Assembly: GCA_963835705.1 (NCBI GenBank)
Contig: CAWIGR010000016.1
Coordinates: forward strand, 1-64,000
Direction: 5' to 3'
Source: JACVRW01 sp963835705
Lineage (GTDB): Bacteria; Actinomycetota; Thermoleophilia; Solirubrobacterales; Thermoleophilaceae
Length of the DNA stretch: 64,000 bases
Within the stretch, counting starts at the first letter, position 1. Each line of letters begins with the position of its first letter. The notes beneath the pieces were generated by a model. The model had not been told where the DNA came from and made no database searches. It saw only the letters and a program-made list of their open reading frames with translations. Shown here one piece after another: positions 26,837-35,940 of the stretch. The translations under genes were made by a program, and so were the position numbers.

Positions 26837-28290
26837 GGACGGCGTAGTCGCCGAAGCGCTCGATCTCGATGTAGCGCCGGGCGAGCTCCCGGTCCAGGAT
26901 CCGCACCCCGCTGGAGCGCCCCGCGCCGTTCGGCTCGGCTTGCGCGGCCACGGGGCTGAGCCAGCGGACCACTAGCCCGGTGCGGGACCGGCGCAGGTCG
27001 CGCACGATCTCGCGCTGCACCTCTGCCGTGGTCACCACGCCGGGCTGCATGACGTCGTAGCGGGTCGGGTTGGGGCGGCCGGCCAGCACGTAGACGAGCG
27101 GGTTGCCCACCCGGACCAGGTCGTGGCGCGGGTTGGCCGCGAAGATGGGGCGCCCGGCGGGCACGCGCTCGTGCACGGACTGCACGAGCTGCTCCAGCGC
27201 CCGGGCCTCCTCCCGCGGCCCCTTCACGCCGTCGGCCACGTCGAGATGAAGCCGGTCGAGCGGCGGCCCCGAGACGAGCTCCCTCCGCTGCGTGTCGAGC
27301 CCGTGGAGGGCCACGAGCACCAGCGGCAGGGCAAGCGCGAGCGCCGCGGGCCGCCGGCCCGCGAGCCACTCCCGCGCCGCCCCGCCGGCCAGCAGGACGG
27401 GCAGCACGGCGGCCAGCGGGACCAGGTGAAACTCGTCGGCCCGGGCGAGCAGGTACCCGAGCCCGGCCACGGCCAGCGGAAGGGCCGCCCAGAGGCGCAC
27501 GGGCGCCCGCGTGGCGGCGGCCACGACCAGCCAGAGCGCGAGCCCGCCGATGAGGACATACGGGAGGTAGAAGGAGAGGATCTTGTTGGGCTCGAAGGCG
27601 CCGTCGTACGCTCCGGGCAGCGGCAGACGCTGGAGGCTCTGCTCGTCGAGCGCAAAGCCGATCGTCTGATCCCACAGCTCCGCGGGCGCGGCGATCAGGA
27701 AGGGCGCCATCAGCACGGCGGCGGTGAGCGCCGCGGCCGCCGCGGACCGCCTGGCGGCGGCCGGCCGCCGGCGCCGCGCGAGCAGCCGTCCCCACGGCCG
27801 CCGCGGCGCCCAGGTCGAACCGGAACGCGAAGGCCGCGCCGCACAGGACGCCGGCGCCGACGGGCGAGCGCCGCGCCAGCAGCAGTGCGCCGAGGCCGAG
27901 CGCCAGGGCGGTGGCATTCGGGTGCGGCAGGGTGGGGTGCGCCATCACCGCGACCACGGCCACCCAGGCCGCCAGCGCGAACGGCTCGGGAGCGTCGCGC
28001 CGCACCAGCGCGTAGGCGAGCACTCCGACGAGGGCGTCGAGCCCCACGCGCACGACCCGCCAGGCGAGCAGCGACGGGCCGAAGACCGCGTCCAGGGCCC
28101 CGACGAGGTAGTACTGGCCCGGGCCGTAGTTCGCGTAGAAGTCGCGATACGGCAGCTCGCCGTCGACGATCCGGGCGGCGGCCTGGAGCACGAGCCCCTC
28201 GTCGTGCGGGTTGATCCCGTCGAGGATCGTCAGCCCCGACAGCAGTGCCCCGAGGCCGAACAGGAGCGCGACGCGCGCGCTTTCAGGCAC
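26802..28290 (-). pseudogene. Integral-membrane glycosyltransferase-like protein with one frameshift
   Basis: A polytopic protein resembling GT-C/PMT-type glycosyltransferases. GTG 28290 overlaps the preceding gene's stop by 8 bases. The N-terminal part reads LTILDGINPHDEGLVLQAAA, DGELPYRDFYANYGPGQYYL, then LALGLGALLLARRSPVGAGV; near 27785 one extra base moves the frame to LLARRRRPAAARRSAAAAAL and on to the end (FGDYAVLRLRGAGAGAE). The GQYY loop after the first helix is typical of such enzymes. With the base removed the product is about 495 residues. It is the last gene of the unit starting at AftD. Confidence 0.75.
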
Positions 28291-29629
28291 GGTGCCGCAG
28301 CAGGCGCGCGAGGTGGCGGGGCAGGGCGCGCGCCGCCTCGCCAAGGCCGCCGTGCTCGCGCAGGGCTGCGAGGACGTCCGGGTACTGGCCGTAGGTGGCG
28401 CGCAGGAGCGTGCCGCGAGGGGCGCGTCGTCGCGGGATGCGCTCGTGCTCGAGGCAGAAGCGCACGAGCGGGCGGGCGCACTCGGACCACCTGAGCGAGG
28501 GCGCGAGCTCGCGCACCCGCGTGGCCGTCGCCGCGTAGGCCGCGCGGTCGTCCAGCAGCGCTGCCAGCGCCGCGCCGAAGCCCTCGTGGTCACCTGGCGG
28601 CACCGCGCGGCCCAGGCCGCGGCGATCCACCAGCTCGCCGATCGAGTCGCCGCTCGAAACGACCGACGGCAGCCCGGCCCAGAAGTGGTCGAGCACGCGC
28701 GTGCGGAAGGAGAAGCGGGCCTCGAGGTGGTCGGAATGCGCGCACACCCCGATGTCCGCCTCGGCGAGGTAGGCCTCGCGCTCGGCGTAGGGGATCCAGC
28801 CGCGGTTGAAGTGCACGCCCTTCCCCTCGAGCCCGCGCTCGCGCGCGAAGGCGATCGCCTCGTCCGCGCTGCTGGGCACCTCGCCCTGATCGGAAGACGG
28901 ACGGCCCGTCCCCATGAAGACCAGGTGCACCGCGCGCCCGCCGGCGCGCAGCCATTCGACCGCGCGGATCGGCGTGAGCGCGTCGAGCCAGCGCCAGATG
29001 CCGCCGGCCCAGACCAGCACGCGGTCATCCGCCCCCACCCCGGGCAACACGCCCTTGAGGACCGGTTCCGGCGCGCTCCGCACGGGCCGGTCGGGCAATC
29101 CGAACGGCACCACGTCGACGTATGAGCGGAAGGTGGGATCGGCCTCGTAGCGCTCCGGCTCCACGAGGCCGGCGAGGGCGAGGCCGCCGAGCCACAGGTC
29201 GCGCTGCTTCTCGCTCGCGCAGACCACGAGGTCCGCGACGGCGCACTGGCCGAGCATGGACCTCCATGCGCGGCGCTGGGACAACGCTCCGCCGCCGTCC
29301 ATCGCCTCGAGCACCTCGATCATCTGCGGGTTGTAGAGGTCCGCCACGAAGCGGATCGGCATCCGCGCGACGTAGCGCAGGAGCTGCGGCGGCAGGCGCT
29401 GCGCCACCACCACGTCGTGGCGGCGGAGGGCCGCGAGCAGGGCGTCGAAGTCGGCGAGCCCGGCCTCGATCAGCTCCCCCGGAACGGCGCCCGCGTCGCT
29501 GGGACCGGGCGCCGCTACCGACACCTCGCAGTGCCCGGCGACGGCCCGGGCCAGCTCTGCCACGCGGATCGCCGGACCCGCCATCGCCTCGCCCACCGGC
29601 TCGGCGGACACGAACAGGACGCGGGTCAC
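28283..29629 (-). CDS. Glycosyltransferase, GT4-like
   Basis: A 448-residue GT-B-fold protein: N-terminal domain MTRVLFVSAEPVGEAMAGPA..., acceptor side; C-terminal Rossmann domain beginning VLVWAGGIWRWLDALTPIRA and including LVFMGTGRPSSD, RGWIPYAEREAYLAEADIGV and HFWAGLPSVVSSGDSIGELV. It likely adds a sugar from a nucleotide donor on the cytoplasmic side. The GTG start overlaps the methyltransferase stop by 4 bases. The nucleotide sugar cannot be inferred. Confidence 0.85.
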   Translation of the reverse strand: MTRVLFVSAEPVGEAMAGPAIRVAELARAVAGHCEVSVAAPGPSDAGAVPGELIEAGLADFDALLAALRRHDVVVAQRLPPQLLRYVARMPIRFVADLYNPQMIEVLEAMDGGGALSQRRAWRSMLGQCAVADLVVCASEKQRDLWLGGLALAGLVEPERYEADPTFRSYVDVVPFGLPDRPVRSAPEPVLKGVLPGVGADDRVLVWAGGIWRWLDALTPIRAVEWLRAGGRAVHLVFMGTGRPSSDQGEVPSSADEAIAFARERGLEGKGVHFNRGWIPYAEREAYLAEADIGVCAHSDHLEARFSFRTRVLDHFWAGLPSVVSSGDSIGELVDRRGLGRAVPPGDHEGFGAALAALLDDRAAYAATATRVRELAPSLRWSECARPLVRFCLEHERIPRRRAPRGTLLRATYGQYPDVLAALREHGGLGEAARALPRHLARLLRHRA

Positions 29630-30285
29630 GGCCCCGCCGGGGCCCGGCCGCGCAGGCGGAAGAAGAACCGCGGCTTGACGAGGCCGGCGCTGTCGAGCCA
29701 GCGGTGGAGCTGCCGCAGCGGCGGCTGCAGCACCTTCCCGGCGAGGTGGCGGTCGATCGGGGCCGCCTGCTCCACGACCGAGCTGCCGAACACTTCGTCG
29801 AGGAGCGCGCGCAGCGACGCCTCGGTGAAGAAGTGCTTGTGGTCCACGTCGAGCATGTGGCTGAACTCCACCGGCACCTCGCCGAAGTCCTGCGTGCAGT
29901 TGGGCGTGGTCACGAGCACGCCCAAGCGCGCCACCCGCCGCGCCTCGCGCAACAGCCGGGCCGGCTCATCCAGGTGCTCGACCACCTCGAGCAGGATGAC
30001 GGTGTCCACGGATCCGTCGGCCATCGGTACGCGCTCGCCGTCGTAGACCTCGGCGTCCACTCCGATCGAGCGGGCCCTCTCGACGTACTCCGGACGAACG
30101 TCGAGCGCCTTGACCTCGAGCCCTCCGTCCGCCAGGACCTTGCTGTAGCCCCCGAGGCCGCAGCCCAGGTCGAGCACCGATCCGCCGGCGTGCTCGCGCA
30201 CGAACTCGACGAGCGCGGCGTCCACCTGCTCCATCGGATCGGCGTCGCGGTACCAGCTGCGGGTGTCCCGCGGACCTCGCCTCAT
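29626..30285 (-). CDS. Class I SAM-dependent methyltransferase
   Basis: A 219-residue methyltransferase: motif I SVLDLGCGLGGYSKVLADGG, acidic residue in VKALDVRPEYVERA, motif IV-like ILLEVVEHLDEPARLLREAR, and TTPNCTQDFGEVP. It resembles those that methylate sugars or lipid-linked intermediates in polysaccharide clusters; the target is unknown. The ATG overlaps the flippase stop by 4 bases and its stop overlaps the next start, so it is tightly coupled. Confidence 0.88.
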   Translation of the reverse strand: MRRGPRDTRSWYRDADPMEQVDAALVEFVREHAGGSVLDLGCGLGGYSKVLADGGLEVKALDVRPEYVERARSIGVDAEVYDGERVPMADGSVDTVILLEVVEHLDEPARLLREARRVARLGVLVTTPNCTQDFGEVPVEFSHMLDVDHKHFFTEASLRALLDEVFGSSVVEQAAPIDRHLAGKVLQPPLRQLHRWLDSAGLVKPRFFFRLRGRAPAGP

Positions 30286-31694
30286 CCGCGCACTCCCGCC
30301 ACGAGCTCGCGGCTTGCCGGGCTGATGACCCACATGAGCCCGGCGTATAGCGCGGCGCCGAGCGGCAGGAGGACTACCAGCGGCGCGTCGCGGAGCAGCC
30401 AGAGCAGCCCGCCCATGACCGCGGCAGCCAGGACCGCCGGGAGCAGCGTGCGGGGCGCGGGGAAGAAGTCGAAGTAGCGCCGCATGAGCACGTACGAGCC
30501 GGCCAGGATCAGCACCTCGGAGGCGACGGTGACCGCGGCCGCGACCACTATGCCGTATCGCGGCACGAGAAGAAGGTTCAGTCCCACGTTGAAGGCGAGC
30601 GCCGACAGGTTCAGCCACAGCGCGCTCATCTGCCGCTCCTGTGCGATGAGCGCGTAGCCGAACACCCCGTTGATCCATGCGAGCGCGCCAGCGGCGAGCA
30701 GGATCCGGAGCGGCTCCGCGGCGTCCTCGAAGTCCTCACCGGCGGCCAGCTCAACCAGCTCCGGGGCCACGACCAGGCCGCCCGCCACGAGCGGCGCGCC
30801 AAGCACCACGAACAGGTCGGTCGACAGCTGAATGGCGCGCCGCGCCCGGGGTTCGTCGTTCGCGACCGCCTGCGACAGGAGCGGGAACGTGGTGGTGAGG
30901 AAGACGGTGCCGAAGACGAGGGTCAGCTCGAGCATCCTGTAGGCGAGCGTGTAGAGGCCCACCTCGGCGTACGGCTCATACAGCGAGATGATCAGCGTGT
31001 CGGCGCGGAAGTAGAGCTCGTTGACGGCGAGCGCCACGCCCAGCGGCAGGGCCGCGCGGAGCAGCGTGCGCCAGACCTTCGTGTTCGCGAGGAAGCGCAC
31101 CCGGGTGAGCGGCCGCGTCAGGTGCATCGTCGTGACGGCGGTCACCAGCGCGCCCACCGCCGCGGCGCCCATGACCGCGTAGAAGCCGAGGTCGAGCGCG
31201 GCCACGAGGGCCACCGCGCCGAGCGCGGCCGCCCGTCCCAGCACGTCGCCTACGACGGCGCGACCCATGCGGAGCCGGACCTGCAGCACCGTCACGAAGG
31301 CGCTGTTCAGCATCCCGAACAGCAGCGGGAACCCGGCGAGGAGGATCGCCACGCGGACGTCGTGGTCGTACGGGAGCAGCAGGCTGATCGCCGCGGCCAC
31401 GGCGATCACGACGACGGAGAGGAGCAGCCGGAGCGTGAGCGTGTTGCCGACGAGCTCCTCGGTGCGCGAGGGGTCCCGGCTGATCTCGCGCACCACGATC
31501 GTGAACAGCCCGACGTCGGCGAGCACCGCGAACAGCTGCATGTACGTGAGTGCGAGCGTGTAGCGCCCGTAGTCGTCCGGGCCGAGGTAGCGCGTGACGA
31601 CGGCGATCGAGACAAGTCCGATGGCCAGCATCACGCCCCTGCCCGCCACCTGGACGGCGGTGTTGGAGGCGACCAGGCGGCGGTTGGAGCTCAC
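30282..31694 (-). CDS. Polysaccharide flippase (Wzx/MATE-like)
   Basis: A 470-residue integral membrane protein with many hydrophobic helices, starting VSSNRRLVASNTAVQVAGRG then VMLAIGLVSIAVVTRYLGPD and DYGRYTLALTYMQLFAVLAD. The YLGPDDYG motif after helix 1 and RADTLIISLYEPYAEVGLYT are typical of oligosaccharide flippases (MOP superfamily). It would move lipid-linked oligosaccharide across the membrane. GTG 31694 overlaps the AftD stop by 4 bases. It is intact, unlike the flippase at 25.6 kb. Confidence 0.92.
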   Translation of the reverse strand: MSSNRRLVASNTAVQVAGRGVMLAIGLVSIAVVTRYLGPDDYGRYTLALTYMQLFAVLADVGLFTIVVREISRDPSRTEELVGNTLTLRLLLSVVVIAVAAAISLLLPYDHDVRVAILLAGFPLLFGMLNSAFVTVLQVRLRMGRAVVGDVLGRAAALGAVALVAALDLGFYAVMGAAAVGALVTAVTTMHLTRPLTRVRFLANTKVWRTLLRAALPLGVALAVNELYFRADTLIISLYEPYAEVGLYTLAYRMLELTLVFGTVFLTTTFPLLSQAVANDEPRARRAIQLSTDLFVVLGAPLVAGGLVVAPELVELAAGEDFEDAAEPLRILLAAGALAWINGVFGYALIAQERQMSALWLNLSALAFNVGLNLLLVPRYGIVVAAAVTVASEVLILAGSYVLMRRYFDFFPAPRTLLPAVLAAAVMGGLLWLLRDAPLVVLLPLGAALYAGLMWVISPASRELVAGVRG

Positions 31695-34600
31695 CGGCCG
31701 CCCCGGGCGGCGGCGAGGACGCGCCAGCAGGCGGCCATCAGGAGCACCACGGCGCCGACCGCGACCCAGTGCGGCGCGATCAGCTCGGTGCTGTACTCGA
31801 AGTTGAAGCCGCCGCGGTCCCTCGGGTCGAGCACCAGGTAGAGGATCGGGACCACGATGCCGAGCAGGGCGGCCGCGACCAGGGTCAGCAGCCGCGAGCC
31901 CACGCCGCGCCAGAGGATCAGGGTGAGCAGCGGGAAGATGACCACTGAGGTGCGCGCGGCGAACAGGAGGGCCAGCGGGATCGTGAGGGCGAGCGCGACC
32001 AGGGCGGCGCGCGGCAGCGACAGCGGCCGCGGGCGGTCCGCGGGGAGTGGGGTTTCCGAGCCGCCGGCGGCGCCGGGCCGGCGGCGCAGCAGCACCCACC
32101 CGGCAAGCAGGAAGGCCAGCAGCAGCGCGCACACCACGCCGGAGATCGCGTAGCCGGCCCGCACCCCGTCCTGCGGCGCGAACTCGAACGTCACGTCGCG
32201 GCAGCCGGCCGGGGCGCCCCAGCCGTTCGCGTAGCCGTTGATGGGAAGGGGTTTGCCCAGCGAGTGCCCGTCGCAGGTGGCCCGCCAGCCCTCCGAGTAG
32301 CTCTGGCCCAGCACCAGCCACCCAGGCGACTCGAATGCCACGCGCACCCCCTCGACCGAGCTGTGGCCGAGCGTCCCGGCGTCGAGCACCCGGGGCCCTC
32401 CCGCCGCCGCGGCCCGCGGGTCGGCCGCCGGCGAATGCATCCGCAGCAGATGGATGCTGAAGGCGGCCGGCAGCGACCGGACACGCTGGACGCCTTCGCC
32501 CATCGCCACCGCGCCGGAGCACGCCCGCGCTCGCAGCGGGCGCCCCGCATCCAGGTCCTCGACCGGGCCTCGTGGCCGCAGCGGCACGGTGCGGCGCCCG
32601 ACGCGCACCGCCGCGTCCCCGCAGCGCGCCCTGATCGGGCCGGCCCGGGCGGGCGCCACCGGCGCCAGGCCCGGGACCTCCAGGGACGCGATCCCGACGG
32701 CGCGGGTGGTCCCGCCGGGGCCCGGCTCCGTGTCGAGCACCGTCAGACGGAAGCTGCGCGCCCGCGCCGGGCGCGGCAGCTCCACCAGCCCGTCGGCGGC
32801 CACCGGCAGCGGCGCGGTCTGACCGCCGGGCCAGGTCAGGCGCACGCTGCTCGGGCGCCGCACCCGGCCTCCGGCGAAGTCCATCCGCAGCCTGCTCACG
32901 CTGAGCGGCCGAGGGGCGCTCCACGAGATCCACGGGTAGGGCGACGACGGGCGCGCCCAGATCCCCACCCAGGCCGTGTCCGGATCTCCGTCGAATGCGC
33001 TCGACGAGCGAAAGCGGGGCTCGTTGTGGAACCTCCCCGAGGACTCGAACGTGGCGGGGCTCTCGAGACCGGCCAGACGGTCGAGCTCGGCGTCGCCCGC
33101 GTCCACGGACGGGGCCACCCAGGCGTCGACCGAGTACGAGCGGGCCGCGGGAGCGAAGATCACGCGGTCGAGCTCCTTCTCGGCGTCGCGCCGGTTCCGA
33201 GCCAGCTCCAGGAGCGGGCTGCCGGTCTGGCGGTCGCGCCGGAACGGGGCGTCGGCCGTCGTGCGCTCGAAGACGTAGGTCAGAGAGACGCGGCTCAGGT
33301 CGCGGCCGGCCAGCGCGCGCGCCGCCATCACCGGCGGCCGCAGCGGCTGGCGCAGGCGCACGCCGGGAATGCGGATCTCGCGGAAGCCGCCGTTGCCGCG
33401 CAGGTTCCCGGGCGGCTGGCGCACGCCCGTGATCATGACCCGCAGGGAGCGCACGTTCTCGAGGCCCACCCGCACGCGGTTGCGGCCCGGCCCCAGCTTC
33501 GCCCGCTTGCCGCCCACCTCCACCTCGGTCTCGACGCCGCGCCAGTCGCGCACCGGGAAGAGGTCCACGTAGGGCACGTCGCGAGGCCGATCGAAGCCGA
33601 TCTCGATCCAGCGCTCGCGCGGGTGGAGGTAGCGGTCGGCCGCCCACACCGTCTCGGGATCGCCGTCGAAGGCGGCGATCGCCGCGTACTCGGGGAACTC
33701 GAGCAGGCCGCCGGAGCTGGGCGCGCGCAGATAGCGGGCGCCCTCGAGCGCCGCCACGGTATGGGCGTCGCCCCCGCGCTCGGGGAAGGGCTCGATCAGC
33801 GCGAAGTTCTCGTCGATCCGCTCGTCCTCGGCGAGCGTGGCGCCGAGGTTCTGGTGGCCGAACTCCGGCACGAAGCGGCGGCGGCGGTTGGAGTCGGTGA
33901 TCACGACCCCGGCGCCCTCCGCCGCGCGGCGCCGCAGCTCGTCCGTCGTGAGATCCCCCGCGTAGAGGATGGGGGCGCGGTCGGGGAGCGCGCCGAACGC
34001 CGCCAGCCCGGCCAGCCCCTCCGCCGACCCGTCCACGATCGTCGCCGGGCCGGCCGGGGCCACGCTCACGAGCCCGCGTCCGGGCGGCACGTCGTAGCGG
34101 CGCACCTGGGGCAACCGAGCCCCCGGCCCGAGCTCGCCGCCCGCCGGCGGCACCGAGCGCTCGGGCCCGTACCTCCGCGACGGCTGCGCGTACCCCTGCC
34201 CGGCCAGCACCTCGGCGGCGGCGGCGGCGTTCAAGGCGCCGCTGCGCGAGACGTCGTCGTCGCTCCCGGATACCACCGCGCCGGCGCCCATCAGCCGCAG
34301 CAGCGGCTCGAGCTGCCCGGGCAGCAGCCGGCGCTGCTGTACGAGCCGGTCGATCGTCCAGAGCAGGTCGGTGGCGCGCGGGTCCGAGTACGGCGTCTCG
34401 TAGCGCACGGCCACCGGCCGCTCCGTCACGCGGGGCAGGATCGCGTCGGTGGTGCCGCCCCAGCTGTAGTTCGCGAAGATCTGGCCGGGCAGCACCACGG
34501 CGCGACTGTTCGGCGGAAGCTCGCGGTCGAGGTCGTCGCCTGCGCTCGTCCACGCCCCGGGGATCTGCTTCCAGGTCAGCTGCTCCTCCACGGCGGTGCC

Positions 34601-35908
34601 GCGTACGAGCGGCAGCGCGCCGAGCAGGATGAGTGCCGCGAGCGCCACGGACAGCGCCACGGGGCCGGCGCGGGCGGCCCACCCGCGTGGTGCGTCCCGC
34701 AGCCGTGCGAGCGCCACCTGCGCGAAGAGCGCCAGCAGTCCCCCCACCCCCACCGCCACCAGCGGCGCGGCCTTCTGGGTCGTGCGCATGAACCGCACCA
34801 GCGGCACGTTGCGGTAGACCCACTCCATGCCGTCCCGCGCGGGGGTGCCGTTCGGGAAGCCGGCGACCTCGATCGCCACGCCCACCAGGAGGAGCAGCAG
34901 CAGGAACGGCGCGTAGCGCGAGCGCCCGGTCCACACGAAGCCGGCCACTGCGATCGCCGGGAGGGCGAGCGACGCCACGACGACCAAGGGATTGAAGAGC
35001 AGCGTCCCGGCCTCGCTGAACAGCGGCCGGCTCGCCCCGAAGAAGCCCACGCCGATGTAGGAGGTCCAGTAGGCCATCAGGCGCAGCGCCTCGGGGGCGC
35101 TGTTCGTGCCCCAGATCGAGCGTGGCTGCTCGGTGAACTGGAGGAAGTCGATCCCGTAGCGCGCGTGGACCAGCAGCGGCGCGATCCACCAGAGCGACGC
35201 GAGCGTGCCGAGCACGCCGACACGCAGTAGGAAGGCGCCGGCGTCGCGCCACCGCACGGCGCCGATCAGGGGCTCGTAGAGCAGGAGCACGAGAGGGCCG
35301 ACCAGCATCCAGCCCACCACGGCAGCGTTGATGCCGCCGCCGATCGAGGTGAGGACGAGCGCGAACGCGGCGGCCCACCACCACCCGCGCCAGTCGCGCC
35401 ACTCGCCTGACACGCGCACCCCGCGATGCACCACCAGCAGCAGCCACGGCAGCACCGCGTACCCGAGCAGGATCAGGCTCGTGCGGCCGGTGAAGATCAC
35501 CGTGTACGGGTTGAGCAGGTAGAAGCCGGCGCCCAGGAGGTGCGGGACGCCGCGCGGCCGGCCGAGGAAGGCGTCGAGCAGCCGGAGCATCCCCCACGCC
35601 GAGATGGCGAACAGCAATCCGAGCCAGATCCTGTGGGCCACCCAGGAGCTCAGGCCGATCCCGTGGAGGAGGGCGAAGAAGGGGCCCATGGGCCACAGGT
35701 AGCCGCTGTACTGGGCACCCTGGACCGCGCCCAGATCGATCGATGGCGACCAGGCCGAGCCGACCTCGGAGACGAAGGCCGCGGGGTCGACGTGGAGGTC
35801 GATCTTGGTGTCGCTGGTGGCCCACCCCGGCCGCTGAAGGACGGCCAGCGCGAAGGATGCCGCTGTGAAGCCAAGCGCCATGGTCTGGTCCCGGGACGGT
35901 GTGCGCAT
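31691..35908 (-). CDS. AftD-like alpha-(1->3)-arabinofuranosyltransferase family protein
   Basis: A 1405-residue membrane protein, the size of mycobacterial AftD (about 1400). The first ~450 residues are membrane helices (GSAWSPSIDLGAVQGAQYSG, then YLWPMGPFFALLHGIGLSSW), followed by a large extracytoplasmic region with two repeats of discoidin/F5-F8C-like carbohydrate-binding sequence (AAFDGDPETVWAADRYLHPR and SAFDGDPDTAWVGIWARPSS), and C-terminal helices. AftD uses polyprenyl-phosphate arabinose in mycobacteria; here the acceptor and sugar are unknown. Start ATG 35908 is 32 bases from the divergent GTG 35941, with TAATCT 11 bases upstream. It heads a unit of five genes to 26802. Confidence 0.88.
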   Translation of the reverse strand: MRTPSRDQTMALGFTAASFALAVLQRPGWATSDTKIDLHVDPAAFVSEVGSAWSPSIDLGAVQGAQYSGYLWPMGPFFALLHGIGLSSWVAHRIWLGLLFAISAWGMLRLLDAFLGRPRGVPHLLGAGFYLLNPYTVIFTGRTSLILLGYAVLPWLLLVVHRGVRVSGEWRDWRGWWWAAAFALVLTSIGGGINAAVVGWMLVGPLVLLLYEPLIGAVRWRDAGAFLLRVGVLGTLASLWWIAPLLVHARYGIDFLQFTEQPRSIWGTNSAPEALRLMAYWTSYIGVGFFGASRPLFSEAGTLLFNPLVVVASLALPAIAVAGFVWTGRSRYAPFLLLLLLVGVAIEVAGFPNGTPARDGMEWVYRNVPLVRFMRTTQKAAPLVAVGVGGLLALFAQVALARLRDAPRGWAARAGPVALSVALAALILLGALPLVRGTAVEEQLTWKQIPGAWTSAGDDLDRELPPNSRAVVLPGQIFANYSWGGTTDAILPRVTERPVAVRYETPYSDPRATDLLWTIDRLVQQRRLLPGQLEPLLRLMGAGAVVSGSDDDVSRSGALNAAAAAEVLAGQGYAQPSRRYGPERSVPPAGGELGPGARLPQVRRYDVPPGRGLVSVAPAGPATIVDGSAEGLAGLAAFGALPDRAPILYAGDLTTDELRRRAAEGAGVVITDSNRRRRFVPEFGHQNLGATLAEDERIDENFALIEPFPERGGDAHTVAALEGARYLRAPSSGGLLEFPEYAAIAAFDGDPETVWAADRYLHPRERWIEIGFDRPRDVPYVDLFPVRDWRGVETEVEVGGKRAKLGPGRNRVRVGLENVRSLRVMITGVRQPPGNLRGNGGFREIRIPGVRLRQPLRPPVMAARALAGRDLSRVSLTYVFERTTADAPFRRDRQTGSPLLELARNRRDAEKELDRVIFAPAARSYSVDAWVAPSVDAGDAELDRLAGLESPATFESSGRFHNEPRFRSSSAFDGDPDTAWVGIWARPSSPYPWISWSAPRPLSVSRLRMDFAGGRVRRPSSVRLTWPGGQTAPLPVAADGLVELPRPARARSFRLTVLDTEPGPGGTTRAVGIASLEVPGLAPVAPARAGPIRARCGDAAVRVGRRTVPLRPRGPVEDLDAGRPLRARACSGAVAMGEGVQRVRSLPAAFSIHLLRMHSPAADPRAAAAGGPRVLDAGTLGHSSVEGVRVAFESPGWLVLGQSYSEGWRATCDGHSLGKPLPINGYANGWGAPAGCRDVTFEFAPQDGVRAGYAISGVVCALLLAFLLAGWVLLRRRPGAAGGSETPLPADRPRPLSLPRAALVALALTIPLALLFAARTSVVIFPLLTLILWRGVGSRLLTLVAAALLGIVVPILYLVLDPRDRGGFNFEYSTELIAPHWVAVGAVVLLMAACWRVLAAARGGR

Positions 35909-35919
35909 TGGCGGCGCGG

Positions 35920-35929
35920 AGATTAGAGT
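35920..35929. promoter_or_regulatory. Overlapping divergent -10 elements (AftD unit / GT-C unit)
   Basis: AGATTAGAGT contains TAATCT on the minus strand (35925-35920, 11 bases before ATG 35908) and TAGAGT on the plus strand (35924-35929, 11 bases before GTG 35941). The two starts are only 32 bases apart, so polymerases compete for the site. Confidence 0.4.
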
Positions 35930-35940
35930 GCCTCCTCCGC

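Noticed and set aside
28230..29125. Plus-strand open frames opposite the GT4 gene at 28.3-29.6 kb
   Set aside because: Antisense shadows without motif or ribosome-binding site.
32264..35230. A 988-codon plus-strand open frame over AftD
   Set aside because: Antisense shadow of AftD: composition dominated by Arg, Gly, Ala, no motif, no ribosome-binding site.
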